From Nostoc sp. NIES-3756 (GTDB lineage Bacteria; Cyanobacteriota; Cyanobacteriia; Cyanobacteriales; Nostocaceae): a stretch of 64,000 nucleotides of DNA. Location of the stretch: positions 1,522,501 to 1,586,500 of the forward strand of contig NZ_AP017295.1 in NCBI RefSeq assembly GCF_001548375.1, in the 5' to 3' direction. Position numbers and translations under genes: made by a program. Within the stretch, counting starts at the first letter, position 1. The number at the start of each line of letters is the position of its first letter. The notes beneath the pieces were generated by a model. That model did no database searches and was not told the DNA's origin. It was given only the letters and a program-made list of their open reading frames with translations. Shown here piece by piece: positions 10,871 to 20,039 of the stretch.

Positions 10871-11308
10871 GTGGAACTCTCAAACAAATCTGAATATGCA
10901 CTTTTAGCCTTATTGGAACTGGCGGATCGTTACACCAGTGGCGAATCCCTGCAAATCCGACAAATGGCAGTCTTACAAGATATACCTAACCGATATTTAG
11001 AACAATTACTAGCCACTTTAAGGCGGCGAGGTTTAATTAAAAGTATTCGCGGCGCTAAAGGAGGCTACGTCTTAGCACGAGATCCACGTACTATTACCCT
11101 ACTGGATGCAGTCAGCTGTATGGAAGGTTTAGATGCAGTTGCGCCAGGGGTAGATAAAAATAATACACATATAGAAACTCAGTTAATCCAAGAAGTTTGG
11201 GATGAAGCTTGTCAGGCTGCTAATGCAGTTTTACAAAAGTACACACTCCAAGACCTTTGCGATCGCCGCGCCATGCACGGCAACAAAGAACTTATGTACT
11301 ATATTTAA
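10871..11308 (+). CDS. Rrf2-family transcriptional regulator
   Basis: About 145 residues from a GTG start. The family opening MELSNKSEYALLALLELA is reproduced from this codon, although the frame stays open eight codons further to another GTG at 10847. A winged helix-turn-helix follows, with YLEQLLATLRRRGLIKS and RGAKGGYVLARDP. IscR/NsrR-type members carry three cysteines near residues 90-105 for an iron-sulfur cluster. Here only one (SCMEG) is present in that area, so a classic cluster is unlikely. It may regulate the transporter genes 260 bp upstream, but that is inference from position. Confidence 0.85.
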   Translation: MELSNKSEYALLALLELADRYTSGESLQIRQMAVLQDIPNRYLEQLLATLRRRGLIKSIRGAKGGYVLARDPRTITLLDAVSCMEGLDAVAPGVDKNNTHIETQLIQEVWDEACQAANAVLQKYTLQDLCDRRAMHGNKELMYYI

Positions 11309-11313
11309 CTGCT

Positions 11314-11366
11314 AGTAGTAAGAACTTTAGTTCTAGCTTAATCTCAGCCCTAAAGTGCTTACTACG
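11314..11366 (+). repeat. GTAGTAAG-family hairpin between convergent genes
   Basis: AGTAGTAAGAACTTTAG pairs imperfectly with CTAAAGTGCTTACTAC. It is one of several copies of this inverted repeat in the window (13130, 22769, 37330). Here it fills nearly the whole gap between the rrf2 stop and the nagB stop, so it may act as a two-way terminator. Confidence 0.7.
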
Positions 11367-11375
11367 AACTAAAAG

Positions 11376-12152
11376 TCAAAAATCTAACAAGCTGGCTGAA
11401 CTGCTATCTAAAAATAGAGTTGCTTGTGGTTGCTGGCGTAAAACAGATGCTGGACAAGCTTTATCGATTACGCCTTGTAACATTTGCTTGACAATGTGTG
11501 CTTTCCGTTGTCCTGGTGCAAGACATAAGATTTTTTTAGCTGAACAGATTAAAGGCAAAGTCATAGTAAAAGCATATTGAGGAACACTATCAATATTGGG
11601 GAATTGACCTGTATTCACTTGTTGTTGGCGGTTTAGAGAGTCTAGTTTTACCAGCTTGACATTGTAAGGATCTTGGAAATTCGCTACAGATGGATCATTA
11701 AAAGCCAAGTGTCCATTTTCGCCCACACCCAGACAACATAAGTCTATGGGTTGTGTTTGCAGTAATTGAGAATAGCGATCGCATTCTGCCAAGGGTTCCA
11801 AAGTATCACCCTCAATATAATAAAATTTTTGCGGACTAACTCGCTTTTCTACACGTTCGTGCAGATAACGACGAAAACTAGCAGGATGATCAGCCGTAAT
11901 TCCCAGATATTCATCCAAATGAAACAAGGTAACTTTTGACCAATCTACACCACCCAAAGCAATTAAAGTATCCAAAAATCTGAGTTGAGAATTTCCTGTC
12001 GCTAACACAACAGCAGCCTTTTCTTGTTGTTCAAGTACAGATTGCAAATACTTACTGACAATTGCTGCAACATCAAAAGCCATATCGGCTTCAGATTGAT
12101 AAATTTGTACAGACAGATGATCAACATGGAAAAATTTTGTAGCGGCTACCAT
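11376..12152 (-). CDS. nagB: Glucosamine-6-phosphate deaminase
   Basis: A 258-residue cytoplasmic enzyme converting glucosamine-6-phosphate to fructose-6-phosphate and ammonia. The family signatures are present: phosphate loop VVLATGNSQ near 48-56, LFHLDEYLG with the catalytic Asp near 77, and GVGENGHLAFNDP with the catalytic His/Glu near 145. The length is close to the usual 240-270. The start ATG at 12152 gives the expected N-terminus. It diverges from a HAD phosphatase gene across a 144-bp gap that must hold both promoters. The 6-phosphogluconolactonase relatives are less likely given the GENGHLAFNDP motif. Confidence 0.9.
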   Translation of the reverse strand: MVAATKFFHVDHLSVQIYQSEADMAFDVAAIVSKYLQSVLEQQEKAAVVLATGNSQLRFLDTLIALGGVDWSKVTLFHLDEYLGITADHPASFRRYLHERVEKRVSPQKFYYIEGDTLEPLAECDRYSQLLQTQPIDLCCLGVGENGHLAFNDPSVANFQDPYNVKLVKLDSLNRQQQVNTGQFPNIDSVPQYAFTMTLPLICSAKKILCLAPGQRKAHIVKQMLQGVIDKACPASVLRQQPQATLFLDSSSASLLDF

Positions 12153-12296
12153 ATTGGGGACTGGGGACGAAATACTACTTTAATCTAGCCTCTAGCTTCC
12201 TAAGTCTCACCTCTATCAGCTAGATGACTTACGAACACAAAACAATGTAGACTATGGAGGTTACGTTAACAATTATTTATATTTTATCTAAACCTC

Positions 12297-12980
12297 ATGC
12301 TAGCTGCCATTCTTTTTGATTTGGACGGTACTATCGTCAATACTGACCCCATACACTATCAAGCTTGGCAAGAAATGTTGTTGAAACACAACATAGAAAT
12401 TGATGAAGTATTTTATAAATCCCGAATTAGCGGTCGGTTGAATCCAGAAATTGTTCAAGATATTTTGCCAGAATTGTCAGTAGCAGAAGGTGCAAAGTTC
12501 GCAAATGAAAAAGAAGCACTGTTTCGTCAATTAGCTTCTCATCTTCAACCACTAGATGGATTTGCTGAACTGTTAGCTTGGACAGAAACACATAATTTAA
12601 AGCGTGCTTTAGTGACTAATGCGCCGAAATTAAATGCAGAGTTTATGTTAGAAGTACTAGGAATAACAGCAGCGTTTGACCAAATTGTTCTAGCTGATGA
12701 TTGTGTAGCAGGTAAACCAGACCCAGCACCTTATCAAGTTACTTTAGGTAAGTTAAAAATTACAGCAGAAACTGCGATCGCTTTAGAAGATTCTCCTTCA
12801 GGGATTCGTGCGGCTGTGGGTGCAGGTATTCGGACTATTGGTATCGCCTCCACTCATGAACCTAAAGTATTACAAGAAATTGGTGCATTTATGGTAATTC
12901 CCGATTTTACAGATTTGCATCTTTGGACATTGCTTAATTCATCAATTGAGGCAGATTTGAGTTTAATTCGTAATCTGTAA
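12297..12980 (+). CDS. HAD-family sugar phosphatase / beta-phosphoglucomutase-like protein
   Basis: A 227-residue HAD hydrolase. The four motifs are visible: DLDGTIVNTD (nucleophile Asp near 8), VTNAP (Thr near 107), the Lys in AGKPDP, and ALEDSPSGIRA with the acidic pair. The alpha-helical cap after motif I is of the phosphoglucomutase/phosphatase type. Likely substrates are small sugar phosphates. Divergence from nagB suggests a link with amino-sugar or hexose phosphates but does not prove one. Confidence 0.85.
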   Translation: MLAAILFDLDGTIVNTDPIHYQAWQEMLLKHNIEIDEVFYKSRISGRLNPEIVQDILPELSVAEGAKFANEKEALFRQLASHLQPLDGFAELLAWTETHNLKRALVTNAPKLNAEFMLEVLGITAAFDQIVLADDCVAGKPDPAPYQVTLGKLKITAETAIALEDSPSGIRAAVGAGIRTIGIASTHEPKVLQEIGAFMVIPDFTDLHLWTLLNSSIEADLSLIRNL

Positions 12981-13292
12981 TAGAGTGAACAATGCTTACT
13001 GTACCATTGTTTTGTTAGGCAAAACCACCCTAATTAAGTATTTTGTTACTTTAGATGATTTTTACATTGTCAGTATTAGTAACTATATAAGTAAGTAGAC
13101 ATAATTAAATATAAAATAAAGTTTTGTTCGTAGTAAGCGATTTATCGCTATCTTGCAAAGTCTTCCAGGGCTAAAGCACTTACTGCTAACTTGAATTTTA
13201 TTAAGTCTTTCTACTTAGTTGCCGAAAAACTGTTAATTAAATCTTACAATTACTCTTTAGCTTCCTACTCATCTTGATGTGCTTATACAAAG
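12981..13292. other. Convergent gap with a GTAGTAAG-family hairpin
   Basis: A non-coding gap of 312 bp between the HAD gene and the sensor kinase, which face each other. It contains an imperfect inverted repeat at 13130-13185 (GTAGTAAGCGATTTATCGCT against AGGGCTAAAGCACTTACTGC). No gene is seen. Confidence 0.65.
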
Positions 13293-16200
13293 TTAACTAC
13301 TTTTACTCATACTAATTATTTCCATAATTTTTTCAAACTGGAAATTCTGAGCTAAATGTACAAAATAGTTTTTTAAATCTATATTTCCAAGGCTTTGTTC
13401 TTCAATTAATTGTAAAATTAGGTCATCGCTACATTGGGCGGCAGCATTATACAAATTTATTAACCACTCTTGTGGTAGTGTTGCTAATAGGGACAACACA
13501 TCATTAGATACAAAAATTCTCTCGCTGGTCTTGAGGCTATGAGAAGTATTTTCTTGATAAATGTATTGTATATCTAGATATTGATTAATCTTTTCTAGAA
13601 TTTGTTGTTGTGAGAAAGGCTTATTAATCAAATCATCACAGCCTACTTGGAGCATTGTTTGACGTTGTTCTTCAAAAGCGTGAGCAGTTAAGGCAATGAT
13701 AGTTGTGTGAGGATTGGGAATTAAATGCTGATTTTCTTGTTCATAGGAGCGAATGAAGCGGGTAGCTGTGTAACCATCCATAATTGGCATTCGCATATCC
13801 ATAAAAATTAGTTGTGGATGCCATTGTTGCCAGATAGTAACGGCTTCTTGTCCGTTTGTAGCTTCTTGTACCACAAAGCCAACAGATGATAGGAGTTTCA
13901 CCAGCAACAACCGACTATCAGCCACATCATCTACTACTAAAATGCGGTATTCTCTTTGCTGGGGTGCTAAACCAAGAACGGAGTGTACAGTTGGCTGATG
14001 CGAAATTTCACCCGCAGATGCTAAATCTACCTGTATATGAAAACTAAATGTACTTCCTACTCCTACAGTACTAGTAACGCCGATATCCCCACCCATGAGT
14101 TGCACATATTTACGGCTAATAGCTAAACCCAGTCCTGTTCCTTGTTGTGAGTTTCTGCCAGCCTCCGTTTGTCCAAAAGCTTCAAATAACACACTCATCT
14201 CATCATTACAGATACCGATACCAGTGTCTTCTATTTCAAAGATGAGGGAGTAGGGAGTGGAGAGTGCTTGGCTTCTCTGGTCTTTTGCTTCACTGCTTTG
14301 TGCTATTCCCTTCTCTCCCATTCTCACCCGCAAGGTAACGCTACCAGTTTCGGTAAATTTGATGGCATTACCTAAGATGTTGAGCAAGACTTGACGTAGT
14401 TTACTTTCGTCGGCGCTGATGTGTTGAACAACGTTGGTTGCGTATGCAAATTTGAGTTGTAAACCTTTGGCTGCTGCTCGTCCTTGCATCATTTCTTGCA
14501 AGTTATCCAAGAGGTGAATTAAATTAAAGCTATGAACATTTAATGTGATTTTGCCGGCTTCGATTTTTGACATTTCTAGAATGTCGTTAATTAAGTCAAG
14601 TAAATGTTCACCTGCACGATTAATGATTGTGAGATTATTTTGATGTTCGGTTGACAGTGTTTTGTCTCGGCTCATGATTTGTGTAAAACCTAAAATTGCG
14701 TTGAGGGGTGTCCGCAATTCATGGCTCATGTTGGCGAGAAATTCGCTTTTGGCTCTATTGGCTGCATCTGCGGCAAAGGCAGCTGCTTGTAATGCTTGTG
14801 ATTGTCTTTGGGTTTGTGTCAAAAGTTGTGCTTGCTGTAAAGCCACTTCTAGTTGATTGCCAATTTGCACTACGATGTTGATTTCGCCAGTTTTCCATTG
14901 ACGAGGAGCAGAGTTTTGGTAAGTTGCTAATAATCCCCAAATTTGCTCACCAGATAAAATGGGAACGATAATATAAGCTTGTGCTTGCAAAGTTTCTAAA
15001 AATTCGATGTAACAATTATCAAATCCAGCTTGGTAAATGTCTGGAACACAAAGGTAACTAGACTCTAGCTTATCTGGGGAATTATTAGTAATCTGCAAGA
15101 GCTTGGCAATACAAAACTCGTTTTCTACGGCATTTTCTGCCAGATGGAGGTCATTTTTGTCTTCTTCTATCAGAGAAATCCAACCTTCAGCGACAGATTC
15201 AGCGACAAATTCACCTTGCCACTGGGAATCGAAACGATAAACTAAAACACGATCGCAGTTGAGGACTTGTCTTAATTCTTCGGTGGTGGCGGCAAATATT
15301 GTTTCTAAATCCAAAGTCTGGCGCATTCTTTGAATTACTTGCGCGATCGCTCTTTGTCTTTCGGCACTTTCTGTCAATGCTTCTTGCGCACGTTTGCGAT
15401 CGCTAATCTCTACTATGACTGTACCCACACCAGAAAGCTGATTATTCTCCCCAGGAATGGGAAAATAGGACACTAAAAAGTGACGCAGCCTATCTGGTTG
15501 GTTGGCGGCAGAAAGGCTCAATTCTAAATTCAGTATTGGTTGACCTGTTAAGAGTACTTGTTGGCAATATGGAGTAATTAGAGGAGCAATTTCTGGTGCT
15601 ATCTCTTGGAGAGTTTTGCCGATATGTGCTTGTGCCGATTTACAATGAATATCTGCTATCAACTCGTTGATTTGCACAAACCGCAGTTGATTATCTAAAA
15701 TGCTCATACCTACAGGAGCGCCACTGAAAAAGGCATTGAGCCGAGCTTCGCGTAATTGTAATTCTTTTTCTAAAATTTTGCGCTCTGTAACGTCTTTATG
15801 AGTACCAGTCATCCGTAAAGGAGTACCCTGTTCGTCCCGTTCCACAATTTGACCACGAGATTGTATCCATTTCCACTCGCCAGAGGCACAAAGCATCCGG
15901 ACTTCCGTTTCATAAACGGGAGTAATACCTTGTAGATGGCAAGTAATTGCTGATTTGACTGCTGGTAAATCTTCAGAATGTATCAGCCTGAGTGGTAATT
16001 GATTATCTTCCTTTTCCTGCTCTGGGTAGCCTAGCATTTTTTGCCACCGACAATCCCGATAAACTTTACCCGTTTTGATATTCCAATCCCACAAACCCAA
16101 ATCGCTGGCTTCTAAGGCTAGTTGTAAACGTTCTTCGCTGTTTCGATGAGCAGCCTCTATTAGCTTACGTTCAATTAATGCACCGAGTTGGGTGGCTACA

Positions 16201-18143
16201 GCACCCAATAGCATCAGCAAACGCTTATCTACTGGGGTGGAACTGCGCTTGAAAAATACCAAAACTGCTAATACTTCTTTTCTCGCAATAATGGGAATAG
16301 CAAAACCGGCTCTTAACCCAACTTTTGCTGCTTGTGGCGATCGCAAAAACTGCGGCTGCTTTACCTGAGAAACATCCTCAATCCATTCTGGTTCCTGGGT
16401 TTGCCAAACCCTTCCGGGTAGTCCTTCACCCGGCGCAATGGACAGATTTTGACTTTGGTAAGAAAATTCTTCTAAGTCGCTTTCCTCGCTGTAACAAACC
16501 AAACTATGCTCTAAAACCTGAGATTCACGCTTGGGTGTCCATGCTTCGCCAAAATCCCAGCCAATAGTTTGACAAATTACCCGCAATACTAACATTAAGG
16601 CATTTTTCACATCAAATGCACGAGCGATCGCTTGGGTTGTTAACAGTAATAAGCGGCTTTCTGCTTCCGCTTGTTTGCGTTCTGTAATGTCTTTAGCTGT
16701 CCCTAAAATATACTTTTGTCCATCTATTTCTATTAATTCTGCACTGAACAATGCGGTCTTAATTTCTCCACTGCTAGTGCGAAAATCTACTTCATGGTTG
16801 CGAATGGCTTTAGTCTGTTCCAGAATTTGTGCGAGGAAATAACACTCTTGTATGTTTACCCAGATATTCAATTCTTTATCAGTATTGCCAATGACTTGAG
16901 AACGATGATACCCAAATAGGCGACAAAAGCTATCGTTAACTTCAATATAACGAGTTTCTGGATAAGTACACAAAACAATGGGGTCGGGGGATGCTCTAAA
17001 GGCTGATGCTAGTTTTTGTTCAGAAATGCGATATGCTGCTTGCACACGTTGCCGTTCCCGCGCTTCCAATGCCAAGGACGCTAAATTAGTTAAAGAACGA
17101 GCAAAGTTTTGGTCTTCTGGTGTCCAATGATGAGCTATTCCCACCGTTTCCAAAGATAAAACCCCTACAGTTTTACCTGCGAGACGAATCGGTGTATCTA
17201 ATAAAGAAGTAATATTTAATGAAGTTAAATAATTGTGAGAAAGTTCTCTAGTTCTGGGGTCTGTATGAACATCATCTGCGGCGATCGCTTCCTCCTGATG
17301 TAAAGCTTGAAAATAAGCTGGATAATCTGCTGCTAATACACAAAATCCTTCACTATGTTGATTACGGCTATATTCAAATAGGTCAATACATTGAATTTTC
17401 GTGGCTGTTTCGTTATACAACCAAATACTAGCTCGCTCTACATGTAGATTTTGAGAAGCCGTAGTTGTAATTTCTGCAAAAGCTGCTTTTACGTCACCTT
17501 GATACAATATTTTGTTCTTTGCCAATTCTGTTAATATTAAATTATGCTTGTAAAGCTTGATAGTGCTATTTTGTAAACATTGCGTTGTTTTACTTTGATT
17601 GGTAATCTTTTTATCTCTATCCACCACTGTTGAATCTAATAATTCATTATGTGCTTGCTTATTATTTAACTCCGCTACTTGCAAGCAACATTCTTTTTTA
17701 TGATTTTCAAAACCATCAGCAAAAGTAGTATTATTTTCTATTGCGTGTTTATAATTATTGCGTAAATTTAATTGATTTTTAATCCGGATAAAACATTCTT
17801 CCTTGCGTAAGGGCTTACTAATAAAATCAGCTACACCCAATTGAAAATAAGTATTATATTTCGATAAATCATCTACATGTGTCAATAAAATTATAGTTAT
17901 ATGCCGAGTCGCTTTTTCAGCTTTTAACTGTTGGCAAAAAAAATGTCCCTCGTTTTCATTAATAGAATCATTTATAAAAATTAAATCTGGCATGAATCTG
18001 ATAACACTACTAATATGACAACTAGTAGTGTTGACTTGCTGTAATAAATACTCTGTCTCCGCAAAGAAATCAGATAGAATAGACCAATTTTTCCAAGAAT
18101 CATCAATTAATAAGATTTTTGTTTGTTGATAATCTATAAGCAT
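13293..18143 (-). CDS. Multi-sensor hybrid histidine kinase
   Basis: A 1616-residue soluble signalling protein with no membrane segment. Domains in order: an N-terminal receiver (about 8-130), a GAF domain (about 215-365), PAS (375-495), GAF (505-665), PAS with PAC (675-790), PAS (795-920), GAF of phytochrome-like type (930-1095), then a HisKA domain with MSHELRTPLN (His near 1141), an HATPase domain with ISADESKLRQVLLNILGNA and GTGLGLAIS, and a second receiver with FMDMRMPIMDG (Asp near 1448). The C-terminal tail of about 100 residues has no clear family. In the first receiver the expected phospho-Asp position reads Asn (PDLIFIND). The signal is unknown. The gene is transcribed alone, divergent from the radical SAM pair. 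Confidence 0.9.
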   Translation of the reverse strand: MLIDYQQTKILLIDDSWKNWSILSDFFAETEYLLQQVNTTSCHISSVIRFMPDLIFINDSINENEGHFFCQQLKAEKATRHITIILLTHVDDLSKYNTYFQLGVADFISKPLRKEECFIRIKNQLNLRNNYKHAIENNTTFADGFENHKKECCLQVAELNNKQAHNELLDSTVVDRDKKITNQSKTTQCLQNSTIKLYKHNLILTELAKNKILYQGDVKAAFAEITTTASQNLHVERASIWLYNETATKIQCIDLFEYSRNQHSEGFCVLAADYPAYFQALHQEEAIAADDVHTDPRTRELSHNYLTSLNITSLLDTPIRLAGKTVGVLSLETVGIAHHWTPEDQNFARSLTNLASLALEARERQRVQAAYRISEQKLASAFRASPDPIVLCTYPETRYIEVNDSFCRLFGYHRSQVIGNTDKELNIWVNIQECYFLAQILEQTKAIRNHEVDFRTSSGEIKTALFSAELIEIDGQKYILGTAKDITERKQAEAESRLLLLTTQAIARAFDVKNALMLVLRVICQTIGWDFGEAWTPKRESQVLEHSLVCYSEESDLEEFSYQSQNLSIAPGEGLPGRVWQTQEPEWIEDVSQVKQPQFLRSPQAAKVGLRAGFAIPIIARKEVLAVLVFFKRSSTPVDKRLLMLLGAVATQLGALIERKLIEAAHRNSEERLQLALEASDLGLWDWNIKTGKVYRDCRWQKMLGYPEQEKEDNQLPLRLIHSEDLPAVKSAITCHLQGITPVYETEVRMLCASGEWKWIQSRGQIVERDEQGTPLRMTGTHKDVTERKILEKELQLREARLNAFFSGAPVGMSILDNQLRFVQINELIADIHCKSAQAHIGKTLQEIAPEIAPLITPYCQQVLLTGQPILNLELSLSAANQPDRLRHFLVSYFPIPGENNQLSGVGTVIVEISDRKRAQEALTESAERQRAIAQVIQRMRQTLDLETIFAATTEELRQVLNCDRVLVYRFDSQWQGEFVAESVAEGWISLIEEDKNDLHLAENAVENEFCIAKLLQITNNSPDKLESSYLCVPDIYQAGFDNCYIEFLETLQAQAYIIVPILSGEQIWGLLATYQNSAPRQWKTGEINIVVQIGNQLEVALQQAQLLTQTQRQSQALQAAAFAADAANRAKSEFLANMSHELRTPLNAILGFTQIMSRDKTLSTEHQNNLTIINRAGEHLLDLINDILEMSKIEAGKITLNVHSFNLIHLLDNLQEMMQGRAAAKGLQLKFAYATNVVQHISADESKLRQVLLNILGNAIKFTETGSVTLRVRMGEKGIAQSSEAKDQRSQALSTPYSLIFEIEDTGIGICNDEMSVLFEAFGQTEAGRNSQQGTGLGLAISRKYVQLMGGDIGVTSTVGVGSTFSFHIQVDLASAGEISHQPTVHSVLGLAPQQREYRILVVDDVADSRLLLVKLLSSVGFVVQEATNGQEAVTIWQQWHPQLIFMDMRMPIMDGYTATRFIRSYEQENQHLIPNPHTTIIALTAHAFEEQRQTMLQVGCDDLINKPFSQQQILEKINQYLDIQYIYQENTSHSLKTSERIFVSNDVLSLLATLPQEWLINLYNAAAQCSDDLILQLIEEQSLGNIDLKNYFVHLAQNFQFEKIMEIISMSKSS

Positions 18144-18479
18144 ATTATCTAGCTAGACAGCAAGTTTTAAACAGACTGAATAAATGAAAAATCAAAAAAT
18201 AATTAAAATTAATAAATCTAATAAACTTAGCAGATTTATGACGAAAATTAGTCAATTGCTAATAATCATCTCAACAATTATCCACAACTATAACTCACAT
18301 TCGTTATAGACATGATAAGGGAATTAGTCGGTGAGGGGGATGAGGGGGATGAGGAAGCAGAGGAATAAAGGAGAAAAATTAAGAACTATGGATTAATAAC
18401 CTCACAGCTTCCTCATTTTGTAGCTATAAAGTTTTGCTAATGAATCTTAGGCGATCGCCGTTATGGTGATAGAACAAAT
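18144..18479. other. Divergent promoter region with GATGAGGGG repeats
   Basis: A non-coding gap of 336 bp between the divergent sensor kinase and radical SAM gene. It is AT-rich on the kinase side, with a short purine-rich repeat (GATGAGGGG units) at about 18330-18365. A HIP1-like octamer lies close to the radical SAM start. No gene is seen. Confidence 0.6.
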
Positions 18480-19301
18480 ATGAGTGCAATGCAATCTACA
18501 CTAAGCCCCAAGTGTTCCTCTGTGTATGGGTCTGTCAAATCTTGGCGATTTGGAAATTCTCTGGGAATCGATCCGATTGGGGTTGTGTCTACCTGCTCGT
18601 TTAACTGTGTTTACTGTCAGTTAGGAAAAATTCAAACACACACGACTCAGCGTCAGATTTTTGTGCCTACATCCCAAATTATTGAGGATTTGCAAGCCCT
18701 TGTGCCTTACGAACAAGTAGATGTCATCACTCTCAGTGGCAGTGGTGAGCCTACTTTAGCATTAAATTTAGGGGAAATCTTGGTGATCGCCAAACAACTG
18801 ACACAACGACCAACAGTAGTTTTAACTAATGCGACATTACTCAGAGATACTCAAGTCCGCCACGCTTTAAAATCAGCAGACATTGTTGCTACTAAATTAG
18901 ACGCTATTTCGTCAAATCAATTGCAGCGCGTCAACCAACCTGTAGCGACAATTAATTTACCGCACATCCTTGCAGGTATCGAACAATTTCGAGGGGAATA
19001 TCCAGGAACTCTAGCTATTCAAACTATGGTGTTGTCTCCTTGGACAACAGAAATGATAGAAATTTACATTCAACTTATACAGCGTTTGCAACCTGATGAA
19101 ATTCAACTTAACGTTCCTTCTCGTCCCCGTACCTTAGTTCGACAATTAGAAGCAAGAGGGAATGATGCGACTGAATTTATCTCTGAGGCTATGCAGCAAC
19201 TGAAATGTATTAGTGCTGATACTCTTAGCACACTAGCTGAAACAATCAACTGTGCAACAAATATTCCAGTGCGTTACGCCCCAGCATCAGTTATCAGTTA
19301 A
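18480..19301 (+). CDS. Radical SAM protein, COG0731-like
   Basis: A 273-residue cytoplasmic radical SAM enzyme. The cluster motif CSFNCVYC (Cys near 39, 43 and 46) binds the 4Fe-4S cluster that cleaves S-adenosylmethionine. LSGSGEPTL near 88 is the glycine-rich GGE-like SAM contact. No extra C-terminal cysteine cluster is seen. The closest group by eye is the COG0731 set, which contains tRNA-wyosine-related and uncharacterised members. The substrate is unknown. The next gene, a second radical SAM protein, starts 41 bp downstream on the same strand with a strong ribosome site, so the two are probably one operon. Confidence 0.8.
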   Translation: MSAMQSTLSPKCSSVYGSVKSWRFGNSLGIDPIGVVSTCSFNCVYCQLGKIQTHTTQRQIFVPTSQIIEDLQALVPYEQVDVITLSGSGEPTLALNLGEILVIAKQLTQRPTVVLTNATLLRDTQVRHALKSADIVATKLDAISSNQLQRVNQPVATINLPHILAGIEQFRGEYPGTLAIQTMVLSPWTTEMIEIYIQLIQRLQPDEIQLNVPSRPRTLVRQLEARGNDATEFISEAMQQLKCISADTLSTLAETINCATNIPVRYAPASVIS

Positions 19302-19342
19302 CAGACACACCCTAAACCTTTATCGTTTCAAGGAGGAAACAG

Positions 19343-19966
19343 ATGGAAACTCAATCAACCAACCCATCAATTACACTTCCAGAAATTCCCCCTGGACATC
19401 TCAACATCATGGGTTACATTGATGAGTCAGAGGTAAATGGCCCTGGTTGTCGTGCTGTTGTTTGGGTACAAGGTTGTCCCCGTGAGTGTCCGGGGTGCTT
19501 TAATCCTGATTCCTGGACATTTGAAACCAACCAACTAGTCTCTGTAGATTCTTTGGTTGAGCAGATTTTGAGCAAACCGCAAAATCAAGGTGTAACATTC
19601 TCTGGGGGAGAACCATTTTATCAAGCAACCGCATTGGCGGAACTCGCTCGTAAGCTCAAAGCTGCTGGTTTAAATATCATGTCATTTACAGGCTTCACCC
19701 TCAAACAACTCCAATCTGAATCTGCTCCTCCTGGTTCTCAAGCATTATTAGAACAGTTAGATATTTTGATTGATGGGCCGTTTGTTGAGTCTTTAGCAAT
19801 TAATTCTCCAAATTCTCCTGTTTCTTCCCGAAATCAAAAGGTTCACGTTTTTAACCCCGCCTTTGTAGATAAGATTACTTGGGCTAGTGATCAAATAGAA
19901 GTCCATATTCTCAAAGATGGAAACCGCATTGTCACTGGTTATCAAGGTTGGTTGGAATTGACTTGA
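19343..19966 (+). CDS. NrdG-like radical SAM activating enzyme
   Basis: A 207-residue protein of the anaerobic ribonucleotide-reductase activator type. The cluster motif CPRECPGC (near residues 45-52) has the CxxxCxxC spacing, and TFSGGEPFYQ holds the SAM-binding GGE motif. A near-perfect AAGGAGG ribosome site lies just before ATG 19343. NrdG forms a glycyl radical on NrdD, but no nrdD-like gene is in this window, so the partner is unknown. The protein is longer than the usual NrdG (about 155 residues), with extra C-terminal residues. It ends at a strong terminator just before ureE. Confidence 0.8.
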   Translation: METQSTNPSITLPEIPPGHLNIMGYIDESEVNGPGCRAVVWVQGCPRECPGCFNPDSWTFETNQLVSVDSLVEQILSKPQNQGVTFSGGEPFYQATALAELARKLKAAGLNIMSFTGFTLKQLQSESAPPGSQALLEQLDILIDGPFVESLAINSPNSPVSSRNQKVHVFNPAFVDKITWASDQIEVHILKDGNRIVTGYQGWLELT

Positions 19967-19990
19967 TTAATTCGTAATTTGTAATTCATC

Positions 19991-20032
19991 AGGTTTTGTG
20001 TAGGCTATATACTTTGACACAAAACCTTTTTT
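19991..20032 (+). terminator. Intrinsic terminator between the radical SAM pair and ureE
   Basis: AGGTTTTGTGT pairs perfectly with ACACAAAACCT (11 bp), followed by six Ts. The T run ends eight bases before the ureE start codon, leaving no room for a separate promoter or a ribosome site outside the hairpin. Confidence 0.85.
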
Positions 20033-20039
20033 AATAGTT

